This document shows, in pieces, positions 12,834-25,359 of a stretch of DNA of 64,000 nucleotides (position 1 is the stretch's first letter; every line of letters begins with the position of its first letter). The stretch lies in NCBI RefSeq assembly GCF_041296385.1, contig NC_091020.1, forward strand, positions 27,771,001-27,835,000. Direction: 5' to 3'. Both the position numbers and the translations under genes were made by a program. This DNA comes from Aphelocoma coerulescens (Eukaryota; Chordata; Aves; Passeriformes; Corvidae). A model generated the notes under the pieces. It did not search any database, had not been told where the DNA came from, and was given only the letters and a program-made list of their open reading frames with translations.

Positions 12834-14422
12834 TTATTGGTCTCCCACAGATTTCAATTGTTTGCATATGTCATAGTGTCATAATCAAGTTCCAAGAGAA
12901 ATCTTAGGCTATTTTCTGATACAGTTACCATACAGTTGAAAAATTACCAAACCAAATTACCAAAATTACTGGCATAAATCAAAAACTGTGATTTTGTGTT
13001 TTAGAGGAAAAAATCATACCCAGAGTAAATCCATTTATACAAGTATTTTCCCAGCTTTTCAGTTAAGTTCTTCAAGAATAAGGAAGAACTTCAAGAGTTA
13101 ACCCAAAATGTAAATATTAGAGCCTGAATTCAGGAGACTTCCATATGGACTGTACTACTAGATTCAGAATAGTCTTCAAAACCTCAATTCCAGATCTTTT
13201 TCCTTGAGAAAAAATTGTAAGGGTGATTTTTAACAGCTTTATATCATTGATAATATCATAACTGCAGGTAGCCATCTGAGTAATGCCTACTGAGAACACT
13301 GGGAAATATCCAGATAAGGAATGTCATTTAGAAGTGTGCAAATTTAAATTTTTCAGTTATGGCATAAAGGAATAAAATTAGAAGAAAGATTTCCTGATTT
13401 ATCTCAATTTTTATCTGCAACTTCATGGTTCAAAGCCCACTTTTCTCAGAAGCATGTGATACTGGTGATGATCACTTCTCTGGCCACTGGCACAGGCTGG
13501 CCAGACACCCTTTCTCTCTACTCCCCAGACCCAAAGCTTCCTTCAGACTTCAATGTAAAGCTCTGATATATCAGCTCCAAATTTGCAGATTACTATTGGC
13601 CTGCTGGAATGGCTTTTTCATCAGAGCTGTTATTAGACTCACAAACAGTGGTGCTAAATCATTGCCAGCTTCACAGTAGAGTTGAGCACTCATGTAACCA
13701 GTTCACATGATGGAAAATAATTTCAGGGATGAAAATATTTCACTGCTATCAGTCTGAATTCTTAATAACAAAACACAGAGATCTAATAATCTTTTATATT
13801 AGGAAGAGAATCCTTACCCTCCACAACTCCACCTGCAATATGCCATGAGAACTCCTTTTCCAGAGAAACATTTGTCAATAAAGAACTGTTCCATAGACTT
13901 TCCGCTGAAAGTCTGCCAGTCACCCACATATGTAGATCAACCAATAAATCTTGGTTTTAAACCCTGTGACTCAACTATCTGGCATCAACTATTCTTATGC
14001 CTCCAGCAAAAATATGGGAGCCAGTGTTTTCAGACATTAGGAAAGTGAAATTGTTGACACCACCTCATTCCCTCTGGCAGGGCTAAGGTTTACTGCTGTT
14101 ATCCTTGGGCAGGATACAGCAAAGGAAATACACTCCAGAGCATTAAATAAAAAGAAAAATGCTTGGAGGCTTCTCAGACCTAAAGACACTTCCTGGTTCA
14201 CACAGGCTAAGTCTAAGGATCTAAAATTATATTCAGTGTTTTATGCACTCTACATTTTCACCTATTAAGCAGTGTTACATCCTATGAAACATCCAGTCTT
14301 TTTGATATTATCATCTCCTTCAGCAATTTTTCTTACCCTTTAGATAATAAATACAACTACTTTTCCATTTTGAAAGCAAAGCCAAATTATTGGTCTCCCG
14401 CAGATTTCAGTTGTTTGTATAT
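12834..14422. repeat. Two copies of a 36-bp motif 1.55 kb apart
   Basis: Copy 1 (12834-12869) and copy 2 (14387-14422) both read TTATTGGTCTCCC, then RCAGATTTC, then a variant of AATTGTTTGCATAT, with three differences in 36 positions. Similarity stops sharply outside. They may be pieces of one old interspersed repeat or a local duplication in the GUCY2G pseudogene; I do not recognise the unit. Confidence 0.7.
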
Positions 14423-16949
14423 TTTACAGTATCCTATGTAGCATTCCTCACCATGATAGCTTCAGAAGTATTTTCACACAGCACCTGTTAAGCTCCAGAA
14501 AAAGCTATAGTTACATGTTTTTCCCAAATCTTTAACTAACACGTATTTGTCTAACTTCCTCTATCAACACATGGCTGATTTTTATAGTACTGGAGTACCT
14601 AGATCAAACACGAAATTTCAATGTTTTTGGCCTGACATTCACACTGGAAGGGACCATACTGAAACTGAGGAGCTTGCAGGAGAGTTAGAGGATGCAAGAG
14701 ACGACAGTGATCCAAATCAGAGGACAGAGTTAACTAAATGGGATCATGTGTTACCTAAGTAACTCTTGGGCAATCAGCAATAAATCAGTTTTTTCCCTAT
14801 GATGTATGTCTGTATCAAGATTTATATCCAGGGGATTAAAAGTTTTGCCCTCAAGTCTCTGATTAACAACAACAAAAAAATAATCATTTGACTTGGGAAA
14901 AGGTCAGTAAGGAGCAAAAAAAAGTAACTGAGCAAACAAAAATGTTGCAAGATAAAAGCTAACCACTCTTCCACAGAAGCTCACCGTGCTCTTTGCACTA
15001 GCCCTGTGACAGCACAGAGAACTGCGAATCACTGCCTGCCACCTGAGAGCAGCCCAGCAAGGCAGACACGAGCAGGAACAGCTGCATTAGTGTCCTTGGA
15101 CAATCTCTAGCTGGGCTTCATTGAAAGGTTATTAAACACGACAGCAAGACCTCTCTGAGAGACCCTTTTTAAAGAATTACAATCTCTGCAGTGATAGGCA
15201 ACTGCTCAAGGTTCTGGCCAAGCAAACTGGGGAAGAACCAAGGGGGGCTTCCCTCAAACTCTGGTAAAAGTCCACGTAACTAGCAGTCACTTAAATGCAT
15301 TGTCTTAAGATAACTAGAAACCACAATCACAAGGGCTCTGGATGAAAAGATAATTTAGTTCTTCAGTCTCTGTTAATTATGGGCACTGAACCTACATTAG
15401 AAAAGTTTCAATGTCTGACAAGCATATGGAAACTCTACTGTCAAAGTGGATTCATTGGGAAAGTTCTGTGAATTGTGTGAATCATTTCAATTTAATGGGA
15501 AAAACCAATTTCAGACTAACATTCTTTACCATATTGATCTATAGTAAATCAATACCATTTGCTATGGATCCTTGAAGCCATACTGGAAGTGATCTTGTAA
15601 TCACAGAAAAAATACCACTAACAGATTAGACAACTAGAGGATAGACAGAGTCCCATTAAAACAGTGTTTTCAGGTTTGTAAGGTTGTGAGTAGGCTGGGT
15701 AAATCACTGAGGTGAATGCACTGCATAAAAACAAGTTATTATTACGTGAGGGTGTAGCTGTCACAGTATAAAAGATGGTTGAGTAAGCAGATCAAATAGC
15801 AAAGAGCAGGAAGCTAACAGCAGTGCTAAGGAGTTTACAGTAACAACAACTGATATTCTACTGAAGGAGGTGAGTGACTTAAGACAAAAATAACCTAAAG
15901 AAAAAAAAATTTAAAAAAAGTTGCTTGCTTTCTCCATTTCTTGGGCAAAGGTGCTTAGCTGATGTTAACAACTCCCTGCTGCCACAGAGCTAAGACTTCA
16001 ATTATATTGTTGATCTCTTCTGCTCTCTCGTGTGTCACAATGCATGTTTTGATCTTTCATAGTAAGCTCATTAAAAGATGCTAGGAGATTTTTATGGCTT
16101 TATGTATGAGGAGTATCCTCTCTAGAATATCTAGTTCCATTTCCCAGTCTTGACTAACAGCTACTGTGTGATCACTAGCTTTGTGCATTTGCACTTTTGG
16201 GGTGGAGATGAGAAAAAGAAAGGGGATGGAGATGGGAGAAATAACAATTCTAAATTCTTAACTTCTATGACAACTATTTGATTCATGGAAATCTATGAGA
16301 TAATGAATCAATGTATACTGGCATGTATGTTTGAAGAGCATGTAGAATTACTGCAAGACTGGAAGAAAGCAAATAGCACTTCACAAGATAAAAAGGAGCA
16401 TCCCAGCAACAGCATGGATGCTACTTTTTCAAATAATGAATAATGAAGAATATTAACTACACCAGTGACTACACAGAGCTAAGTGAAGCCACCAACTCTG
16501 CTGCCTGGATACACCTCCTCAGACAAGGGGTTTTTTTACTTTTTTTTAAATTAATTTTTTCTTTTTGAACAAACACAGATTGCAAAATTTGGAGATGAGA
16601 ATGCAAATGAGATGAAATCCATCTGGGTGTTCCAGAAGTGTTTCCTAATATGTCTTCTTGCAAAAATTTAATTTAAAAAATTTAAAACCACCAATGTGTA
16701 CCACTTTTGAATGAAATAGAAGTAAAGAAAGAAAAGGAAGACTCCTCATTTCCAGCATTTGTCAGGATCTCCAGAGCCTTGGGCTGTCCTCCAGCTGTAT
16801 TGGGAAGCTGAAGTCAAACACCTTCTGTGGTAGTTCCTGCTCTATGGGAATATGGGACACTTTCCTTACATTTGGTCAACAAGATGGGTTTGGGATTTAT
16901 TACTCTAATATGGAATAATTAATGATATTACTTACACCAAAGGTTTTAC

Positions 16950-17110
16950 AACAATATGTGGGTGTATAAAATGAAGTGTGGCATGTGACAGCACCTCCAG
17001 AGGAAGTCTAGCAATAATCTGCACTCCACACCATGGGCTGAAACATGAGTAAATTTGGGATGTCAGCAGCCAGAAGAGGACAACAAAGGGTGCTACCACA
17101 GAACAAGTCT
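16950..17110 (-). pseudogene. GUCY2G: Possible GUCY2G pseudo-exon 2 (ectodomain)
   Basis: After a possible acceptor (TTCTGTGGTAG) a minus-strand frame reads CCPLLAADIPNLLMFQPM. It resembles the human segment GLLASEWDIPLFDFVGQM that should follow exon 1. The frame then meets a TAG. Similarity is short and needs a gap, so this is a weak call supported mainly by position between exon 1 and the transmembrane remnant. Confidence 0.35.
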
Positions 17111-18933
17111 TTTTTGTGGAGTGTGTACACAGCATATGGAGCACATACTGCTTACTATATTCAAGCAGTTTTAGTATTTACAAAGTGACAGAACAGTTTA
17201 ACACTCTTCAAATGTTCCTCTGCTGTTCAGAATCAGCTGCCTAATGCTCATATAATTAATGATCTTATATAATTAATGACTGATGACACTGATTTGACAT
17301 TTACAGTATTTACAGCATTTATTGCATGCTCCTGCTAACAGAGAGACAGATTTCTTTACATGCTACAGACATGAGCCCAGCTTAAATGCCATCATTTCCT
17401 CAAGGAATATTTGAAGTTGGATGTTACCAGTTATAAACAGAGATGTATTGCAGGAATATTTTCTAGCATTTGCATTGCATACCTCTACCAGGAAGCACCT
17501 TCTTTAGATTGCTACAGAGTGAGTCAAAATGCTGTGACTGCAGTCATAGCAAATTCATCTAAAGCTATGGGCAGACTGCCAGAGAAGCTCAAAGCACAGT
17601 TTTGGGGCAAACTATACAATGGTGGGTGTTGTGTTTGAAAGGTTGAGAAAGGAGCAGGCTGTGTTCCAAAGAAGAGAACACTCAGGAGCTCCAAGCAGCC
17701 TCAAATACAGTAACATCCCGTGGTACAGAGATTAATCCTGGCAGTGCTGCCTCAGGCTTAAAAGGTACTCAAGGCAGCCTGAGCCAGTGCCTGAAGTGTC
17801 ACCCCAGGATGTACAAGGCTGAGGCTGAAAACACAGTCTACCTCTGACTAGTTAAAGTATTTCTCAAGGTTGGTATCAACAGCAGCAAACCATATTGCAA
17901 AACACCCAAGCCCAGCTGGAAATTAAGACATTGTGCTTCAGCACTTCAGAAAAAAATAATGCAGTTCTGTTCAGCTAAAACTCTTCTCTTGCTTTTCAAA
18001 GTTTGAAAGATTCTCAAAGTGAAATAGGGTTCAGCTTTCTGAAACTGCTAGAGACCAAATAAAACTCCTTCCTAAATAGCACTAAGGTCTTCTAGAAAGT
18101 GCTTTGTGAGAAACAGCCTGAACAGACATCAGCTACTCATAAGAGAAAATGATAGAGCTGACTGCAAAAAAAAGCTGACTCAGTTCAGTACAGCTGAAGA
18201 GCACTACTTGCCTGGGTTTCCTGTTAAGTGCTTACCCTTCTGTCACTTCTTATAATTACAAAACAAGCCTCCTTCCCTCCCATTTCCTAACAGAAAGTAC
18301 CAATTTCACAGCAGAAGGAATATGCTCCCAGGTCTGGCACAGGCACAAAGCAATCTGTATCAACGGAAGTTCTCACCACAAGCGGATGAGAAGTTACAGG
18401 AAAACTGTGTTAACACCATGTTAACTTACACAAAAGACTTACAGAGAAACAGCAATTTTCAATCTCCTCCCTCTGCCAAATTTCCCAGCTTGTTGCCACA
18501 AAGTTTCATGTCATTTTAGCAACTACTGGCAGGAGCATGGGGGGTGGTGTCACAAGAATTTCAGAACTTTTTACTGAGGGAGAAAGGGAGATGCATGCAC
18601 TGCAGTAACCTGTGAACTCAGAGGCAGAAGAAACAATGCCAGAGGGTACAGAGCCCCTGACAAAATCCTCCTCACTCCTCAGAGCAATAATCTTATGCCA
18701 AAGCACTCCTCCAGAAAAGCCTGGAAACAGAGCGCAGCATCTATGGGAAAGTAGCAGTCGAACTGGGTTTTACCAAAGGAGACAGATGCAAGTCGGAGTC
18801 AAAAATTAGGCAAAGCCTTCCCCCATGCCAGCTGAAGCTGGGGAGACACTGGTCTAAGCTCTGTTCTGAAGTACCAGAACCCCAGAATCACAGGACCGGC
18901 AGGGGTGAAGCAATCAAACCCCAGATACTCCAC

Positions 18934-19275
18934 CTCAGCCTTCGAGCAACCTGGTCCAAAAAGGATGAAACATTCTCCTGCTGAACCTGACAGGTGAAGG
19001 CATCAGAAAACTCCCTGGCATGGCAAACACACTCAGCATAAACAAAAGCTGGGATAAAGTTACCTAAGGACAACTGGTCAGAAATGGCTGTTGACAGCAA
19101 TCTGAAGAGCTGAGCCCAGCTTCTGGCTGCCATGTGGGTAGGAAGCATTCTGAGGTGCTTGAGATGCCACAACAAGCTCGAAAGTGTCTGGCACATGAAC
19201 CAAAGCATTGGCAAGGTTCACCAGAGCAAGAGCTATTGCAGCACTGACAGGCAGGAGTGGCACTGAAGGGCACAA
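18934..19275 (-). pseudogene. GUCY2G: GUCY2G pseudo-exon 1: N-terminal ectodomain, at least two frameshifts and a stop
   Basis: Read on the minus strand, one frame gives SQKLGSALQIAVNS, against VQRLGAGLQIAVDK as I recall human GC-G. Just before it, QAPQNASYP matches HAPWNISHP at the same spacing. That frame hits TGA (19078-19080). A second frame continues with FVYAECVCHAREFSDAF (human FTYTNATCNAKESLAAF) and CQVQQENV. A third frame then gives CFILFGPGCSKAE (human SVLIGPACPEAAE). The match ends at GCTGAG|GTGGAG (18934), near the expected exon border. A hydrophobic stretch upstream (VPLLPVSAAIALALVNLANA) could be the old signal peptide. Three frames carrying consecutive pieces of one protein show a once-coding exon that is now broken. 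Confidence 0.75.
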
Positions 19276-22200
19276 TGAGATGTGCTGTCACCAAGTAGCA
19301 GCACACCCGTACCTCAGACCCTACACTTTCCTCTTATTCCTCTTTGTATTCTGCTGGCTCCAACTTCATGTCTCACCAGATATTAATTAAATAATCTTAA
19401 TTAATCAGTGCATTTTGGTTTAATTGTTTCAATGGCATCCTGAGTTTGGACTCAATATATATTGAAACCCAGGGCAGGTCAGATTTTACATCTTATCATA
19501 TATTGTTTATCACACTTCAGCTGGAAGGAAAACAACTGGGTATATGTGATACAGTATAAGAGTAATTGAGGATGAGGCAAGTACCACTAGCAGTGAAGTG
19601 CGAGGTTGCCTCAGTGGTAGTGCTGTTCATCTCTCTCCATCTAAGCCAGAAGTAACATTCTGTATAATACAGCACAGGTAGAAATTCTCTTCCTGGACAG
19701 AAAAGCACACACTTTTGCTGCCATCCTAACCCAGGAGAAATCCCTGTTCTTGTTATATATTTATTGCAGATCCTTTCTGTCCAAAACAACTTAAATCAGG
19801 GAAACATGCTAGTTTTAAAACACATGAGAAGTCACACTGAACACAATGGAAATTCAACTGTCTGTACTTAAGTGCTCACCATGACAAATCTGTTTAGTGA
19901 TTTGTCATGACTTCCCACAGGCTAATGTACCTTTTGACAATCATATCTGCTGTATCTCAACTGAAAAGCATCAGATCCATCCCTTTTGCAAGTCGATTGC
20001 AGTGACTGCAGAGGAAATGCCTTAGAAGGGCATTGGAGCATTTACACACCCGTACATCATACACTGATTCTGAATCACACTGTACTGAACCAGGTACACA
20101 AAGTCATTTACTCACCTTGCTCCAAACCCTTACTAAACATGACCCAGGGGTTACAGTTTGGCCACAGGAAGTACTGGTTGCCTGAATTTGAATATCACTA
20201 CCTTTTTTCCTCAATGTATTTTCCTAAACTGCAATATACAGTGATGTATTTTTAGTCCAAAAAATGGCTTTTTCAAGGTCAGTATCTTGGCACAAAATTG
20301 AATTTGAAAATTCTTTATCTGTACGACCCACATGAAAACCCACATGTGCTATTGAAACTACCTCAAACACAGTCTCTGCATTTCTGTACCTATTTTTAGG
20401 CACCAAAATACAAGTGCCTTAATCATTACATAAGCAACTTCAACAAGAGAAGCTTAATTAAAATCTAAATTCTCAGTTCAAAGCAATGCTTCTTTTTGTG
20501 ATCTTGCATGACAGTGATCTCAAAAACCTTCTAAAATTTAGCTCCAGTGGGCTGTTTACACAGATTTCTAAAGAAATACATATAATACTGTGGAAATTAA
20601 AGACCATACCAGTACTGATCAAACAGCATAATTCATCGGTCTTTTAAATAATTTTAAATTTGTAATGAAAACCATAGAATTAAACCATAAAAGCATTGGA
20701 CACCTCATCTCCCAACAAGCCAAGTCTTGAACTTCTTATATTTAACCTGGTCTTTAATTGGGGCAAAGCTGACTCAGTCAAGGCATGAGCTGAAGCACAG
20801 ATCGAGGGAAAAGATTTCAGAAATTACAGATGTTCTGCATTGTTTCTATAATGATGTATAAGTAGAAGACCTGCCAAGGCTGAACCTATATTGGTTTATA
20901 ATTATTGGTAATCAATATCAATGGCATTGTCTCAGTCTGAAAGGAAAAAAAGAGTCCCTGTATTAGAGAATTTCTAATTTAGAGATGGACCTCAGATCTC
21001 CTCAGAATATCAGAACAAGAGCAACACTCCAAGGCTTATCCTGTGGGTTAAGCACAGGTGGACAGATGAGGTCCAAGACACAGCACACAAAGGACTGTAA
21101 CAGACATCTTAGCAAACCATTGTATTTACCACTGCAACATCAAAAGCTTGTTATTTTAAAACCAAAAATTGTAATTCAATTGTTTCAATAAGAATTAAAC
21201 CACCTAATGAAATTACAGCCCTTATAACACTTAGAAGCAATCCAAGTGGTCTTTAAACTTTCCTCATCTTAAATATTACACATCAGGTACTGCTTACTTT
21301 GAACATCAGCTTTTTCCTTTTATTAGTATGAAGAGTCAAAGTCTAAAGTCACCAGGAAAGATTTGCTGAATCTTCTCACTTTCAGTTTGAATGGTCAATA
21401 GTCAAAGTCTCTGTTCATAAGCTTTCATGTCTGCTTATGCTGCCCACATTTTATCCTGGCAGTAGGGGAGGCTAAATACAGCACAATGTTCAAGTAAATG
21501 TGTAAATTGAGTAAGAGAGATGGACTTCAAAAACTACTGAGCAAATGAATGAGTAGCTTCAGTTCTTGGGCCATCTATGCATCTTATCAGATTGAACAGA
21601 AGTGATCAATGCCAAATATTTCTTTTGTGTCAGAGCTCAGAAGTATTAGTCTTTTGAGGACAAATCCTGATCCCAAATAGAGCAATGCAAATACACTCTA
21701 TAACATATTAAAAAGTTTCCAGTCAAAATCAGTAGAATTATCTGTCAGTTGTTATGCTTAGCGTCAGCAGGTCAAGATAGAAATCAGATGCTTTTTTTCC
21801 TACAACATAGAGAGTACCAGTTCATACTTGTATGTATTTAACACCTACAGTTATCTCACCGTTCTGTTTTGTCTGGTTTTAAAACCATAGACACTTATGG
21901 GCACACACCACTCAGCTTTGCATGAAGAGAGGAGAACACAAGATTGTCAATGGTAACACAGAAGCAGCAAATTCACTCAGATGCTTCAATTTTATGCAGC
22001 AGCCACATCCTGCAACAAAAGTAGTGTGCAGCTGTTCTTGAGCACCACAGAGCAACTGCAAATACATGTGCAGCCTCCTTAATTGCTAAAACAGTTCAAT
22101 GACACATTTATGCCTTTCACACAAATGTTTTAACACAGTAAAAATTACTTATAATATCCTGGCACCAAATTTTACTATGTCAGGGCAACTATTTAGGCTG

Positions 22201-24101
22201 AAGAGTTAGAGTTTATTTTGTGTTCATCATTCAACAGCCTATGGCATTTGAGTAGATTTCACAAGACCAATAAAAAAAAGGCTTCTTATATGGTACCTGG
22301 AAGTGATTAAACTCCAGCTTTGTGTGGTAATGACCTTTAGCTCCACTCTTTCACAGCTCAGACTGGTTGCACAACCTCAGCAAGAATAACTTTTAAGCAG
22401 CATTCAGGGATATCCCACAGTTGTATGTTCATTGGCAGGTATCTAAAATATACCTCTGAATCCTGCATTCAGTAATGGACCTGGAACTAGGCTGGAAGAA
22501 ACACTTCAATTTCTTTTGCTCACTTGTGGTCCCTTTCGATCCCTTTCTTCATCATTCAAGAATCAAATGAATTGATTACATTTGAAAGATGTGCTAATCT
22601 GAATAGTGATACTTTAGATCAGCACAGAAAATGGATCCAAACAGAGGAGGGAAACTATTGAGCTTTCTGTCACCTGTAAAAATTAACAAAGGAAAAATCG
22701 TGTTCTCACCATCTTGAAAGCCCCATGCATGCAAACAATTCTGTCAAAAATGAATACTTTGAATAAATATTTTGAGCCATAATCTGTTCAGAGACTTCAA
22801 AAATTACTATCCTGATACAATTCATGGAGCCCCTGCTAACCTACAGAGAATTCATCATGGCATTTGTCATCAATTTTCTTCATAATTAAGTCTTTGGGGG
22901 AAAATTACCATTTTCATTAACTGGAACAATATTTTCCCAATCTTATTATAAAAACCCTATGTGTGTGGGTCTGCCTTGAGCGCCTCTTTTTCAGAACTTG
23001 GACACAGGTGATGTTTGCACAGCCGATCTAGGTTATTTTGTGTCATTGGTTGTGTGCTTTGGCCACTGAGATCACAAACTACAGCTTCACTCATTTGGAA
23101 ACAACGAGGAACACAGACGATGTACACAGACAGAGCTGCACTACAAAATATAGCCCATTTTCTTCCAGGACTTGTGAATGTGTTTTCTCACACCTGCTTT
23201 CAAAACAAGCAGAAAAAAGGTTACCCACCATTAGCAGTTCAGCAGGACGTCTGACCAAGAGCCCCCCTGCCAGACTCAAGGGTGACACACTGCTCCAAGT
23301 GGCTCAGGTCTCCCAGTTTTTAACAGTGAACTAATCAATAGTTTTCATTCATCAGGAAGAAACTATATAGGTGAAAGCTGGCAAAACACCACAACTTGGA
23401 TTTATTTGCTGTTCAAACGAGGTAAAATGTCATGTACTTTATGTACCAGAGAGAAAGGGTGGAGAAGGAAAAGCAGTTACAGCTTTACACATACAGCTAG
23501 CTCGGGTAATTGGCTTTGTTCCCTTCTCAAGTGACTCTGCTACACTTCCCCGCCTTCCTCCCCCACCCCCATCGGTTTATAAAATACATCTAGGAGCCAA
23601 AACCACAGATGGTGTCAGTCACTCCAGCTCTTTTGAGATGATGATGCAATATCTACTTAGGCTGAATGGGGACGTGCCCGACTACTAATTATTAGTATCT
23701 GTTGCATACCTTGTAACAGCATTGAATCAACTGCTTTGTTTCCCCCATGCAAGATGCACCACAGACAGAAGCCAAGAGACTTCCACATTCGTATCATCTC
23801 TTTGCACCAAGCTTGGAAAACTCTCCCATTCATTTTCTTTCATCCTCCTTAAACTGACCTTTCTAAAAACTATGAGGAGGTTGCAACCAGAAGATCTAGG
23901 TTGCTGTGTTGACACAGGTGCTTCCACTTTTATTCATATCCACTGATACAGGCAGGTTCCCTTACCCAAATTAAGAATACTTAAAATCTTAAGTGAAAAG
24001 TGTTAGTATTAGTTTACTCTTCAGATACTGTACAGGAGTCAAATTCCAGCACCAGAAAAACCAGTCCTAGATCTACAAAAGCTTTATTATCTTGACCAGT
24101 C

Positions 24102-24561
24102 AGAGAATCACAGAATATGCTGAGTTAGAAGGGACCCATGAGGATCATCGAGTCCAACTCCTTACCCTGTGCAGGACCATTCCCAAAAGTCACACCATGT
24201 GCCTGAGATCATTGTCTAAACACTCTTTAAACTCTGTGGGGATCGGCACTATGACCACTTCCCTGAGGAGCCTGTTCCAGTGCCCAGCCACCCTCTGGGT
24301 GAAGAATCTCTGTCTAATGTGCAACCTAAACCTCTCCTGACACAACTTTAGGCCATTCCCTTGGGTCCTGTCACTATCACCACAGAGAAGAGATGCCTGC
24401 CCCTTCTCTCCCCCTCATGAGGAAGTTGTAACTGCGATGAGCTCTCCCCCTCAGTCTCGTCTTCTCCAGGCTGAACAAACCAAGTACCCTCAGCAGCTCC
24501 TCCTACAGCTTCCCCTTAAGGCTTTTCACCATCTTTGTTGCCCTCCTTTGGATGCTCTCTA
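24102..24561 (-). mobile_element. CR1 LINE fragment (3' portion), antisense
   Basis: On the plus strand the block opens AGAATCACAGAAT, the reverse complement of the typical CR1 3' terminus. It continues with the familiar complement of the CR1 3' region (TCGAGTCCAACTCCTTACCC, then CTTCTCCAGGCTGAACAA) to TTTGGATGCTCTCTAATA. About 460 bp survive, truncated at the 5' end of the element as is usual. It lies upstream of GUCY2G pseudo-exon 1. Confidence 0.9.
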
Positions 24562-25325
24562 ATAAGTGAGTGCTGAAAGGACTTTGCTATTTAGCCCTAT
24601 CTCTTGCATCATGAGCAGAAAACGTCTTCCAAAGATCATATCCACAGCCTTTGGAAGCAAAGCCAGGAAGCTCCACCTGCCAGCCCAGCCTGCATACCTT
24701 ATCTCAAAGCTGTCTTTCTCAAGCAGCATTAACTACAGGCTCTCTCAATTCCCATTTTAGAGATAGAGGAAGGCAAAAAAACCCAAACCAAAACCACAGT
24801 TGTTTAAATCAACACAAAAAACCTCTCACAAAACAGGCTTGGCCTACTTGGCAGTCGAGCAAGTGCACTGACCTCTGCACAGCGTCAAAAGGGAAGGTGC
24901 ACCATGGTGAAGCAACCAGCCCCCCATACACCCCAAATGCTCTGAGAACCCTGACCCCAAAGGAGTGTCTACTTCACAGACCACTAGAGCTGCAAGGCAA
25001 ACCCATGCCTCAACAGCTGGACGTGTTAAGGACAGGACTCTACACAAAGCATCTGGTGAAAAATATTGGAATATGTTTGCTTGCTTGAAGTGCAATCTAA
25101 GAGGCACCTTTTCTCAGTGGAGCAAGACTTATTCAGTGCCCTGTGCACACTTGGAGTAAATGAGAGCCCCATGAAAAACCCAAGACTGCAGCTTTCACAG
25201 GCCTGGGGTTAGTTTTCACAATGTGCTGCTCTCTTCTAACACTGTTGTGCAAGACTTGTATGTTTAACATTTCTAACCAGCCAAAATTGCTCTTTATATT
25301 TGATCAGGAATAATTTTTTTTTCCT

Positions 25326-25359
25326 ACCTTTGAACCTGTTGCAAGGCAGGTTCAAAGGT
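25326..25359. repeat. Perfect 13-bp inverted repeat with 8-base loop
   Basis: ACCTTTGAACCTG (25326-25338) and CAGGTTCAAAGGT (25347-25359) are exact reverse complements separated by TTGCAAGG. The structure sits next to a GC-richer stretch (25386-25730) that ends on the minus strand in an AATAAA-like signal. Confidence 0.9.

Larger units (their letters stand above)
4975..19275 (-). pseudogene. GUCY2G: Decayed guanylate cyclase G (GUCY2G) pseudogene, scattered exon remnants
   Basis: GUCY2G encodes a single-pass receptor with a ligand-binding ectodomain, a kinase-homology region and a guanylate cyclase domain. Fragments that resemble it occur on the minus strand in the right order. They are N-terminal ectodomain (18934-19275), possible ectodomain exon 2 (about 16950-17110), transmembrane exon (about 9640-9830), juxtamembrane INYxxEI exon (about 7711-7895) and cyclase-domain fragment (about 5040-5230). 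Frameshifts and in-frame stops interrupt the first and third, and the kinase-homology exons could not be found. In human the GUCY2G pseudogene sits on the same strand just upstream of ACSL5, so position supports the call. The plus strand stays A/C-rich through the whole region, as expected for past minus-strand transcription. Identity is strongest in the N-terminal exon and weaker elsewhere. Confidence 0.72.
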
